A DNA stretch of 64,000 nucleotides from assembly GCA_021780755.1 (NCBI GenBank), contig JAJXYF010000027.1, forward strand, positions 146,455 to 210,454. The letters are read 5' to 3'. The notes beneath the pieces are model-generated. The model ran no database searches. It saw only the letters and a list, made by a program, of their open reading frames with translations, and was not told the origin of the DNA. A program made the position numbers and the translations under genes. Positions within the stretch are counted from its first letter, which is position 1. Each line of letters begins with the position of its first letter. This DNA comes from Deltaproteobacteria bacterium (GTDB lineage: Bacteria > Desulfobacterota > Binatia > Binatales > Binataceae). This document shows positions 44,734 to 52,709 of this stretch, piece by piece.

Positions 44734-45573
44734 TCAGTCGCGGCGCTTGGCCCCCTGCAGCACGTCGAACTTCGCCCGCCGCCGCTCGCGCCGCAAGAGC
44801 ACATACACTGCCCCCGCGCCGCCGTCGTTGGGCCGCGCCGTCGCGAACGCGAGCACGTAGCCGCCCGCAATCCCGTGCGAGAGCCATTGCGCCGCCGCAT
44901 GCTTGAGCACCGGCAGCCCGCCCGGCGAGCGCAATCCGCGTCCATGCACGATCAGCACGGTACGCCGGCCCTTGCGCACCGAATCGACGATGAAGTTCGT
45001 CACCGCCTCCTTGGCGTCGGGCTGGATCATCCCATGCAAATCGAGATGCGCCTGCACCGAGAACTCGCCGCGGCGCAATTGGCTGAGCAGCCGCGGGTCG
45101 AGTCCGAGGCGCGCACCCTCGACGTACTCCTCAGTCTCGGTCAACTCGAACGTCCCCTGGCCTGAGACCAGGTCCGAAAGCTCGGCGAGCACCTCGGCGT
45201 CCTCGCTCACAATTTCGCGATTGATTTGCGGCGCGGTCGGCAGCCGCTCAGCTTTGGGTGCGCCCAGCCGCCGCACGCCCTCGAAGGCCTGGCGAAAGAG
45301 CGTTTCGTCGTCAATCTGCGGCGGCGTCGGCGATGCGGCCTGAATCGCTTTTGCGATTGGTTGTGCGAGCAACTTCGCGGCGGGCTTCGCCGCGATCGGC
45401 TTGGGGGCGGCTTGCGCCGTGGCCGGCGCCGCCGGTTTGGCGCTGGCGGCGCGCTCCTCGATTAGCTTCCTGAGGTCCTTGAACGGTGACGTGAAGACCG
45501 CCTTGGCCACGGTCTCCGCGGCAGATTCGCGCTCCTCGAGGCGCTGCGGGGTCGATTTCCGTTTCTTCGCCAT
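44734..45573 (-). CDS. Smr-domain protein
   Basis: A 279-residue protein. The basic N-terminal third (AKKRKSTPQRLEERESAAETVAK and Ala/Pro-rich runs) is low in complexity. The C-terminal Smr domain has LDLHGMIQPDAKEAVTNFI, VLIVHGRGLRSPGGLPVLK and the final GGAGAVYVLLRRERR. Stand-alone Smr proteins are proposed DNA/RNA nucleases, as in the Smr part of MutS2. A better start is ATG 45573 than the longer readings at 45594 and 45633. It is convergent with atpE. Confidence 0.85.
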   Translation of the reverse strand: MAKKRKSTPQRLEERESAAETVAKAVFTSPFKDLRKLIEERAASAKPAAPATAQAAPKPIAAKPAAKLLAQPIAKAIQAASPTPPQIDDETLFRQAFEGVRRLGAPKAERLPTAPQINREIVSEDAEVLAELSDLVSGQGTFELTETEEYVEGARLGLDPRLLSQLRRGEFSVQAHLDLHGMIQPDAKEAVTNFIVDSVRKGRRTVLIVHGRGLRSPGGLPVLKHAAAQWLSHGIAGGYVLAFATARPNDGGAGAVYVLLRRERRRAKFDVLQGAKRRD

Positions 45574-45784
45574 CCAGATATCGGCCAGGTACATTGAACC
45601 GGCGCGACCAGCCGGTCGAGATGAAGCCGCCACGCGCTGATCTCTGGCAATGCGCGTCGGCTGCGCTTAAATATGACGCCGCGCGCGCCGCGACGCCATC
45701 ACGCAAGGTGCCGATGGGCTTCGAGTATCAACATTATTCCAGACTGTTCCCGAGAGCATTCAAGTGCCGTGTGACGAACCCGCA

Positions 45785-46483
45785 ATGAAAACGGCCCCGA
45801 TCGCCACATCGTCCGGCGACCTTGACGCGCGGATGCTCGCGTTCTGGCGCCGCGTCAACCGATGCCGCGAATGCGCGACGATCGCGCCGTGGCGCAAGTT
45901 TCCGCTCGGCCGCCGCGGCACCGCGCGCTACGGCCTGATGATCCTCGGCGAGGCGCCCGGGCGCGTCTCGCTAGAACACGGACGCCCCTTCTCGAATCCG
46001 CGCAACCTCGTGATTCGCCGTGCATTCGCCCGCGCGGTGGCACCGCGCGAAATCGAACCCGAACAGATCTTCTACTTCAGCGACACCGTGAAATGCTGGC
46101 CATCGTCAGCCACCGGCGCCAATCGCTCGCCCAACGCGGGCGAAAATTCGACCTGCGTCGCACGCCATCTGCGGCGCGAGTTGGAACTGATTCGCCCGCG
46201 CCTGATTATTGCCTTCGGCGCGCGTGCCGCCGCCGCCGCTCTCGGCGCGCCGGTCAAGCTCGCCGCGATCCATGCCCAACCGGTCACCGGGAGCGCCGGC
46301 CTCCGCGTAATTCCGTTGATGCATCCCTCGACCATCAATATCGCCGGGATGCGCCGCGTCGGAATCAATTCGCTCGACGATTACGAGGCGCAACTGACCC
46401 AGTTGATGCGCGCGGAAATCAAACCCGCGCTGGCCGCCTTCGACGCCGGCTTGACCGCACCCGCGTCGCGGCGATTTGATTGA
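45785..46483 (+). CDS. Uracil-DNA glycosylase family protein (type 4/5-like)
   Basis: A 232-residue protein. LMILGEAPGRVSLEHGRPFSNP matches the first UDG motif and VIPLMHPSTINIAG the second motif (HPS). Cysteines at NRCREC, VKCWPSS and NSTCVARH are spaced like those holding a 4Fe-4S cluster in thermophile-type UDGs. It should remove uracil from DNA in base-excision repair. GTG 45764 is an alternative start with seven more residues. It is followed 39 bases later by the AsmA gene. Confidence 0.78.
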   Translation: MKTAPIATSSGDLDARMLAFWRRVNRCRECATIAPWRKFPLGRRGTARYGLMILGEAPGRVSLEHGRPFSNPRNLVIRRAFARAVAPREIEPEQIFYFSDTVKCWPSSATGANRSPNAGENSTCVARHLRRELELIRPRLIIAFGARAAAAALGAPVKLAAIHAQPVTGSAGLRVIPLMHPSTINIAGMRRVGINSLDDYEAQLTQLMRAEIKPALAAFDAGLTAPASRRFD

Positions 46484-46522
46484 GAGCGGGCCAGATTCTT
46501 CCGCGCAACCGAGGTGCTTTCC

Positions 46523-48991
46523 ATGCGCAGACTGCTGCTGATTGCCGGCGGGGCGATCGGCGTCGCGATCCTGATCGTGGCCGCCGTCGTCGGCTACGCC
46601 TACCTTAACCTCAACTCGATTATCGCCGCCAACCGCGCGCGCTTGCTCGACCGGGCCAGCGCTGCCCTCGGCCGCCCGATCGAGGCGGGCGAGATCAAGG
46701 CGAGCCTCGGCTGGGGCGTCGCGATCGACGTGACCGGAGTGAAGCTCGCCGATGATCCCGCCTTCTCGCAACTGCCGTTCGTTCAGGCCAGCGATGTTTT
46801 CCTCAAGGTCGAGCTGCTGCCGCTGCTGCACAAGGAGGTCAAGGTCACCGAGCTGGTCCTGCGCCAGCCGCAAATCCGCGTTATCCGCGACGCCGCAGGT
46901 TCGCTTAACGTCAGCACCCTGGCGAAACGGGGTGCCGCCTCAGCCGGCAATCCGGCGGAGCCGGGCACCGCGTCCCAGCCCGAATCCGAGGCATTGCCGA
47001 GGCTGGCCGCCAGGGCACCCGAGACCGTCAGCCCTTCGGCTGTAAACAAACTCGTCATACAGACCTTCACGATCGAGGACGGACGCGTTTCCTACGTTGA
47101 TAAGCAGGCCGGCGGAGCGCCGGTCACGGTCAACGCGGTCAACTTGAAGGTCGCGCATTTCAACCTCGCTAAACCGTTCGACGTGACGCTCGACCTCGCG
47201 GCCTTCGGCGATCGCAAAAATCTCGAAGTCAGTGGCATGGCCGGCCCGCTCGTGAAGGATGGCGCGATCGATACCGGCGCGATTCCGCTCAACCTCGACG
47301 CCAGCGTCGGGCCGCTCACGCTCGCGCAACTGAAGTCGGTGCCGCAAGTGGCCAAGGCGCTGCCGCGCGCGCTCGCGATTTCCGGCGAGATCGCGATGCA
47401 AGGCAAGCTTGCCGGCACGCTTGACGCCGTCAACTTCGACGCGTCGGGCGACCTGAGCTCGAATCATGTCGCCTATGCGCCCAGCTTCGATAAGCCGGCC
47501 GGGACCACGCTCAAGTTCACGGCGAGCGGCGCGCGCACGGCGGGGAACGTCAGCGTGCGTCAGGCCAAACTCACACTGGCCAATCTCCAGGCGAATTTGA
47601 CCGACATCAATATGGCAAAGGGCCGGTTGCGCGCGCACGTCGATACCAACCGCTTCGACCTGAGCCCGATCGCCCGGATGATTGCACGCGCGCAGCCCTA
47701 CAATCCGACCGGCGCGGCGGAGGTCCACACCGCCGTCACCTTCACGGATTCCAAACCGGCGCTCGACGGCACTGTCGTCCTGAGCAACGTCAGCGCCGCG
47801 ATGCCCAATGGCAAGACGCCGCCGGTCGGCGACGTGAACGGCACTATCCGGATGGCAGGCAACACCGCCAGCGCCGGGCCGCTGACCCTCAAGCTCGGCT
47901 CGGGTAACGCCCAGTTCCAGGCGAGCGCCGACTCGATCCAGCCCTTGCACGCCAGTTATCAATTGAGCGCCGATAAAATCGTCGTTGCCGAACTGGTGCC
48001 CAGCCGCAAGGATGCAGGCGACGAGAACCTGACGCGGGTATCGGCGAGCGGCACGCTCAGCAACGGCGGCGGAGCTTTGACCGGCGCGACCAAACTCAGC
48101 GCCGCGTCCGGACTGCTCTCGAACGTGCCGTTCACCACCCTCGCACTTGACGCGAACTACGGCGGCGATCGGTTCACCGTGAATTCATTGGCGTTCAATG
48201 CCTTCAGCGGTTCGATCGGCGCCGCCGGCATGGTGATCATCGGCGCGGCGCCCGCCTTCAACTTCAATATCGACGCGCAAAACATCGACATGCAGGCGGC
48301 GCTGGGTTCGCGGCATTCGAAGGCGGCGGACACGATTCGCGGCAGCCTGACCGGCAATCTCCATATCGCGGGCCAGGGTAAAGGATTGGATCAGATCAAA
48401 CCGACGATGCGCGGGGCGGGGCGCGCCCGGATGGGTAACGGCAAGCTGGTCGGCGTCAACATCGTCGGGCAGGCGCTCAGAAAAGTGGATAACGTTCCTG
48501 GCATCGGCGCGCTGGTGCCGGCGTCCATCGTTGCCAATCATCCGGAGTTATTCAAATCGCCCGATACCGACATCCAGGACGCCAGCCTGACCTTCACGAT
48601 CCTCGGTCCGCGCATCACGTCGCACGATCTCGTCGCGCATTCGACGGACTATTCGATTTTTGCCGACGGCTGGTTCGACCTCGACAAAAATCTCGACCTC
48701 GCGGCGAAGATCCTTTTGTCGAAGCCGTTCAGCAGCGAACTGGTCGCGGCCAAGCACAACGTCAGTTACTTGACCAACAGCGATGGCGCCGTCGAGATTC
48801 CGTTGCAGGTCGCAGGCCGCCTGCCGCACCCCGCGGTCGCCCCCAACCTGACGATTATCGCGCAACGGGCGGCCACCCATGCGGTGCAGGGCCGCGTCGG
48901 CGAGTTGATTCAGAAAAATGGCCTCGGCGGCCTGCTCAAGAAAAAGGGGCTAGGCGGCCTGCTCGGAGGATTCGGCGGCGGTAACAATTAA
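46523..48991 (+). CDS. AsmA-family inner-membrane protein
   Basis: An 822-residue protein with a single N-terminal membrane anchor (MRRLLLIAGGAIGVAILIVAAVVGYAYL) and a long periplasmic beta-rich region. NRARLLDRASAALGRPIEAGEIKASLGWGVAIDVTGVKLADDPAFS is the AsmA N-terminal domain. The middle has repeated strands, and the end (GRARMGNGKLVGVNIVGQALRKV, ITSHDLVAHSTDYSIFADGWFDLDKNLDL) is the AsmA C-terminal region. AsmA-like proteins are thought to move lipids to the outer membrane. The Lys/Gly-rich tail includes two GLGGLL repeats. GAGGT precedes the ATG by eight bases. Confidence 0.85.
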   Translation: MRRLLLIAGGAIGVAILIVAAVVGYAYLNLNSIIAANRARLLDRASAALGRPIEAGEIKASLGWGVAIDVTGVKLADDPAFSQLPFVQASDVFLKVELLPLLHKEVKVTELVLRQPQIRVIRDAAGSLNVSTLAKRGAASAGNPAEPGTASQPESEALPRLAARAPETVSPSAVNKLVIQTFTIEDGRVSYVDKQAGGAPVTVNAVNLKVAHFNLAKPFDVTLDLAAFGDRKNLEVSGMAGPLVKDGAIDTGAIPLNLDASVGPLTLAQLKSVPQVAKALPRALAISGEIAMQGKLAGTLDAVNFDASGDLSSNHVAYAPSFDKPAGTTLKFTASGARTAGNVSVRQAKLTLANLQANLTDINMAKGRLRAHVDTNRFDLSPIARMIARAQPYNPTGAAEVHTAVTFTDSKPALDGTVVLSNVSAAMPNGKTPPVGDVNGTIRMAGNTASAGPLTLKLGSGNAQFQASADSIQPLHASYQLSADKIVVAELVPSRKDAGDENLTRVSASGTLSNGGGALTGATKLSAASGLLSNVPFTTLALDANYGGDRFTVNSLAFNAFSGSIGAAGMVIIGAAPAFNFNIDAQNIDMQAALGSRHSKAADTIRGSLTGNLHIAGQGKGLDQIKPTMRGAGRARMGNGKLVGVNIVGQALRKVDNVPGIGALVPASIVANHPELFKSPDTDIQDASLTFTILGPRITSHDLVAHSTDYSIFADGWFDLDKNLDLAAKILLSKPFSSELVAAKHNVSYLTNSDGAVEIPLQVAGRLPHPAVAPNLTIIAQRAATHAVQGRVGELIQKNGLGGLLKKKGLGGLLGGFGGGNN

Positions 48992-49033
48992 AAAGCGCAA
49001 AACGGTTTAATCTCTTGCCGGACACACGGGCAA

Positions 49034-49048
49034 GCGCGGGCTTTCGCC
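49034..49048. terminator. Candidate hairpin after the AsmA gene
   Basis: CGGGC-TTTC-GCCCG around 49037-49050 forms a small hairpin, and a second, imperfect one (ACCTCG...CGAGGGT) follows at about 49058-49077. They lie between convergent genes. No T-run follows either, so termination is only a possibility. Confidence 0.35.
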
Positions 49049-49075
49049 CGGTCAAAACCTCGTCATGATCGAGGG

Positions 49076-50512
49076 TTATCGCTTTTCCAGAATGTAGAGC
49101 GCGCGCGGGATGCCCGCGAGGGCGCAGCGCTCGACGATGCGGAACCGATCGTCGAAGGCGCGCTCCTGTGTCTCGATCGTGAGATCGGCATATAAATCCT
49201 GGTTGCCACGCGCCAGCCGCCGGAACATCGGATCGCTGCGGTCAACCAACTCCAGGATGACGTGGCGGGCGCTGAGACGCGCGAACAGATCAACGATTTC
49301 GTCGAGCGGAATCCGGTTGGTGACCAGCAGGTGATGCACTGCCGCCAGCGCCATCACACAGTCGAAGCGGCACGCGCGATCGAGGAACGAGTGGCGCTCG
49401 CGATTCTTCCAGCCGATCGCCGGACTCGGCGCCGCGATATCGATGCGCAGCGGGATGATGCGCGCATGACCGTCGCGCGCGCGCTCGTAAACGGCGTCGA
49501 TACTCGGCAAATCGAGGTCGAGCGCGATGACCTCGCTGCCGCTGGCGGCCGCGATCAGATCGAACTTGCCGAGGTTGCAGCCAAGGTTGATCAGGTGCGC
49601 GGGCTTGAGTGATGCACAAGCGCGGGTGACGAAGTCCTCTTTGCGCGCAGCGGCGGCGGGTGGATACGAATTATCGGCTTCGTAGCCGGTCCATTGGGAA
49701 GCGCGGGCGCGCGGCACGAGCCGCGCGATCGTCCGCTCCAGGCGGTGCACCAGTCGCGAAAGGATATAGCGGTCGCGTTCGGCGTCGTGGTTCGCGGGCG
49801 GCGCGGGCGGGCGATCGGGTTCTGCCGCGCGCCTGCGCTCCAGGTCGCGCAGGAGATACGGCACCGTCACCAGGAACAGGTACGGCGGAATCCATCGGCG
49901 CAGCGGGCCGGCCAGTCGATACGCCGCTTCGGGATCTACACCTTCGAGGTCGGCGATAAAATCACCTCGATAATCGTGACCGAAGTTGCGGTAGAGCATC
50001 AGCGGTAGCGCGAAATGCCGGATGAACTGATTCGAGGCCATCCAGAGTGGCCGGGGCGGCGCCGCTTCGATCGACGTGATGTCGATAAAGACCGGCGCGG
50101 GCCCGCGATCGGTCAGGTCGAACTGGATATTGTAAGCGCTCGCGTCTTTGAGCGTGAAGCCGTGGTCAACCAGCGCCGCCTGAATCCGCAGGGTGCATTG
50201 CGCGGCGGCATGCAGCATCCGCGGCGACCATTCGTAAGGGTAGCTGATGAAGGGCAGCTGGCGCTGGCGCACGTAGCAGCGGTCGTCGCGCCGCTCGAGG
50301 CGGCCCAGTTCCTCACGTTTGCCGTCGTCCGCGACGACCGCTGGCAGCAGGTCGCCGGTGGCGCTCAGCCGCTGATAAACGGGGTTGGCGAGGAAGGTGC
50401 ACAAGCGTTCGAAGGCGTCGCGATTGAGCGATCGATAGACGGCGTCATCATAATGGAGCACGTAGCCCGCCGGGTCGCGAAAGGACCCCGGGTCGCGCGT
50501 CACCTTTGCCAT
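49076..50512 (-). CDS. Two-domain SAM-dependent methyltransferase (NoeA-like)
   Basis: A 478-residue protein. The first 300 residues form a conserved but uncharacterised domain: SFRDPAGYVLHYDDAVYRSLNRDAFERL, then LLPAVV, ISYPYEWSPRMLHAAAQCTLRIQAALVDHGFTLKDASAYNIQF, with AYNIQFDLTDRGPAPVFIDITSIE resembling a kinase-like nucleotide site (N and D). The last 170 residues are a class I methyltransferase: HLINLGCNLGKFDL is motif I, VIALDLDLPSID motif II. Related proteins are annotated nodulation protein NoeA-like. It starts seven bases after the YVDPGSG gene and ends a three-gene operon. The acceptor is unknown. Confidence 0.75.
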   Translation of the reverse strand: MAKVTRDPGSFRDPAGYVLHYDDAVYRSLNRDAFERLCTFLANPVYQRLSATGDLLPAVVADDGKREELGRLERRDDRCYVRQRQLPFISYPYEWSPRMLHAAAQCTLRIQAALVDHGFTLKDASAYNIQFDLTDRGPAPVFIDITSIEAAPPRPLWMASNQFIRHFALPLMLYRNFGHDYRGDFIADLEGVDPEAAYRLAGPLRRWIPPYLFLVTVPYLLRDLERRRAAEPDRPPAPPANHDAERDRYILSRLVHRLERTIARLVPRARASQWTGYEADNSYPPAAAARKEDFVTRACASLKPAHLINLGCNLGKFDLIAAASGSEVIALDLDLPSIDAVYERARDGHARIIPLRIDIAAPSPAIGWKNRERHSFLDRACRFDCVMALAAVHHLLVTNRIPLDEIVDLFARLSARHVILELVDRSDPMFRRLARGNQDLYADLTIETQERAFDDRFRIVERCALAGIPRALYILEKR

Positions 50513-50519
50513 CGGCGGA

Positions 50520-50735
50520 TCAGCGCGCGTCGGCGGTTTCGGGCTTGTCGGTCTGAGGGTCGGCCGCGTCGGGTTGTTGGCGGCCGAATAACCGACCGGC
50601 GAATCTGGCGATCGCGCGGCGGAAGTAGAACCACGCGCCCAGCACCGCACCCCCGAGCATTTGCAGCGTCACGAGGCCGCTACCCGGATCGACGTACGCG
50701 ATCACGATCGCAAATTCATGTTTCGGGATAATCAT
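50520..50735 (-). CDS. Small YVDPGSG membrane protein
   Basis: A 71-residue protein with one strong hydrophobic segment. MIIPKHEFAIVIAYVDPGSGLVTLQMLGGAVLGAWFYFRRAIARFAG is followed by a charged Asp/Gln/Pro tail. The YVDPGSG motif just before the membrane helix and a FRR stop-transfer after it is a pattern I recognise from short unnamed proteins next to similar methyltransferases. The gene is tightly packed: 36 bases after the sulfatase-fold gene and seven before the methyltransferase. Role unknown; a membrane adaptor for its neighbours is inference. Confidence 0.7.
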   Translation of the reverse strand: MIIPKHEFAIVIAYVDPGSGLVTLQMLGGAVLGAWFYFRRAIARFAGRLFGRQQPDAADPQTDKPETADAR

Positions 50736-50771
50736 ATTACCTTCCCCCTTTCATCCCGCGTCCGATTAACT

Positions 50772-52520
50772 TCAATCATCCTCCGCACCGCTCACGTCAA
50801 CTTTCCTTGTGGGCCCGGCCGTGAAGGTGTTGGTGCCCGAACTGTTGCTCGGGCCAAAAGGCATACACATGCTGACATTGACGGGCGCCGGTCTGGACGC
50901 GCCGGTCTCGCTAATCCAGTTGGCGAGATTCGCGGGCGAGTGAAACGATCCGTGCAGCGCCGCCAGGACCAAATCATGCAGTAACACGGTGTTGAACGCC
51001 CCGGTGTACCGCAGGCCCGAATGCTCGTGAGCGAGCTTCATGATCAGCGGTACGCGGGCATAGAGCTGGCCTTCACCGTGAGTCCTCTCCTTGCGTCCGC
51101 GCCAATTCATCGCGCCCCACGACCATTCGCGGTACGGATGGTCGGAGCTGATTATCACGACCGAATTGTCCCACGTTCCGGCCACCGTCATCGCCGCGCG
51201 CAACTTTCCGATCGTGGCATCGACCAGTGAAACGTTGTCAACGTAATCGCCTTTGCAATCGAATTTGCCCAACCTGGCATTGTAAAAACCCGGCGGATGC
51301 GGAATCGGAAAATGGACGAAGACCAGGTCAACCGACGGGTCCACCGCCTGCCGGCGCGCGTGCGCCAGGATGTCCTCGTACGCGGTAATTCGATGTTCGC
51401 AGTGTGCGGTCTTATCGATATTTTTCAGGAGCGCCTGACCGAGCGGCACGGCGTCTGCCGCGTTCCACAGTTGGGTCAGGATGTCGTCGGGAATGGTGGC
51501 CCCGGTCTTGAGCGAATCGCCGTACATCGGATACCAGAAGCAGGAGCTGAAGCTGTTCTTCAGCATGCGGCAGTACGGCAGATACCATCCAACGATTGCC
51601 GTCGCGAAGCCCTCGCTCATTGCCTGCGCAAATACGTTGTCCTGCGGATCCCACGGCACGTCTTGCCCCGTGCTGACCAGCCCGATGCTCACGTCACGAG
51701 CTCCCTGCGGGTCGATATCCATGATCTGATGGCCCGTGAGGTAGGCCGGCAGGCTCAAACGCGTGCAATAGGCCGGAGGTACCGCATCGGTCGCAACCAG
51801 CGATTGCGCCTTCAACCGTTCGATTTCGGGAATTGGAATCTGGTACGGCTTTTTCGATCCGATCATCCCCTCGTCGAGTTCATCGAACAGCATCCACACG
51901 ACCCGCGCGTGCGGCGTGACGCTGGCGTTGCGGTTGACGGCGATCGCCGGCTGATCCTGAAACTGCTCCGCAAAGTGGCCGTAGTTCACGAACATCCCGC
52001 CCGCCTGCAGGAACATGATCAGGACAAAGGGAATCTCGAACATGACCGCCGGGATCGCGACCTTGGTTAGCTGGCGTCCCCACCGAACCATCGCGGCAAC
52101 CAGAGCGATCACCGCGATCGCCGACAGCATGGTGGTGGTCCGCGGGGCGAACCGCGCCATACTTTCGTACCATTCGTGCAGTTGGTTCTGATACCACCAG
52201 AACCTTGCGGTGCGGCTGAGAATCGCGTCGAAAGACTCGAATGCGATGAATAGAAACATCGTCCGAACGGCGATCTTCAGCGTTCTGGACCCAAATTCGC
52301 GGATAATCGTCGTCACTGACCAGACCGCCGCGGTTATAAACAGCACCGCGATCGTCACGCCCAGGATGTCCATCCTGGTCGGCGGAGATTTGCGGTAAAA
52401 GACGTCGATGGCGTTCAGTCCGAGGACCCGCGTCCACGGATCGATCATCAGCAGATTCGCGAGCGACAGCGCGAGGGAAAAATCCTTGAGCGCCTGACTG
52501 GTATGCTGCCCGAATTGCAT
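50772..52520 (-). CDS. Membrane sulfatase-fold (alkaline phosphatase superfamily) enzyme
   Basis: A 582-residue protein. Residues 1-180 hold about four hydrophobic segments. From residue 205 the alkaline-phosphatase-like domain starts: VVWMLFDELDEG (Asp213 for metal), then YCTRLSLPAYLTG (252-263), where a Thr or Ser would be the nucleophile as in phosphoethanolamine and lipoteichoic-acid transferases, and later VVIISSDHPYREWSWG and the RVPLIMK strand. It is not a type I sulfatase: no C-x-P-x-R motif is present. Transfer of a phospho- or sulfo-group outside the membrane is the family-based guess. It heads the operon with the two genes below. Confidence 0.75.
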   Translation of the reverse strand: MQFGQHTSQALKDFSLALSLANLLMIDPWTRVLGLNAIDVFYRKSPPTRMDILGVTIAVLFITAAVWSVTTIIREFGSRTLKIAVRTMFLFIAFESFDAILSRTARFWWYQNQLHEWYESMARFAPRTTTMLSAIAVIALVAAMVRWGRQLTKVAIPAVMFEIPFVLIMFLQAGGMFVNYGHFAEQFQDQPAIAVNRNASVTPHARVVWMLFDELDEGMIGSKKPYQIPIPEIERLKAQSLVATDAVPPAYCTRLSLPAYLTGHQIMDIDPQGARDVSIGLVSTGQDVPWDPQDNVFAQAMSEGFATAIVGWYLPYCRMLKNSFSSCFWYPMYGDSLKTGATIPDDILTQLWNAADAVPLGQALLKNIDKTAHCEHRITAYEDILAHARRQAVDPSVDLVFVHFPIPHPPGFYNARLGKFDCKGDYVDNVSLVDATIGKLRAAMTVAGTWDNSVVIISSDHPYREWSWGAMNWRGRKERTHGEGQLYARVPLIMKLAHEHSGLRYTGAFNTVLLHDLVLAALHGSFHSPANLANWISETGASRPAPVNVSMCMPFGPSNSSGTNTFTAGPTRKVDVSGAEDD

Positions 52521-52548
52521 CGCGAGTAACGGCTTCTGTGGGATACAC

Positions 52549-52578
52549 AGTTTACGAGGACTATCCCCGCATTGGCAA
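52549..52578 (-). promoter_or_regulatory. Candidate promoter of the envelope cluster
   Basis: Read on the minus strand, TTGCCA (52578-52573) and TAAACT (52554-52549) are 18 bases apart, about 30 bases before the ATG. The whole spacer up to 52709 (189 bases) is strikingly AT-rich compared with the genes around it. Confidence 0.4.
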
Positions 52579-52709
52579 GGCGGGTTAGAAGCGTCTATTT
52601 ATGCTACATTAGCTCAACTTTGTGTTACGCATAAAACTTATAGAAATTACATAATTGACACACATATGGTCCCGTATGGTGTCATTATCGAGCAATCCGT
52701 ACGACAAGT

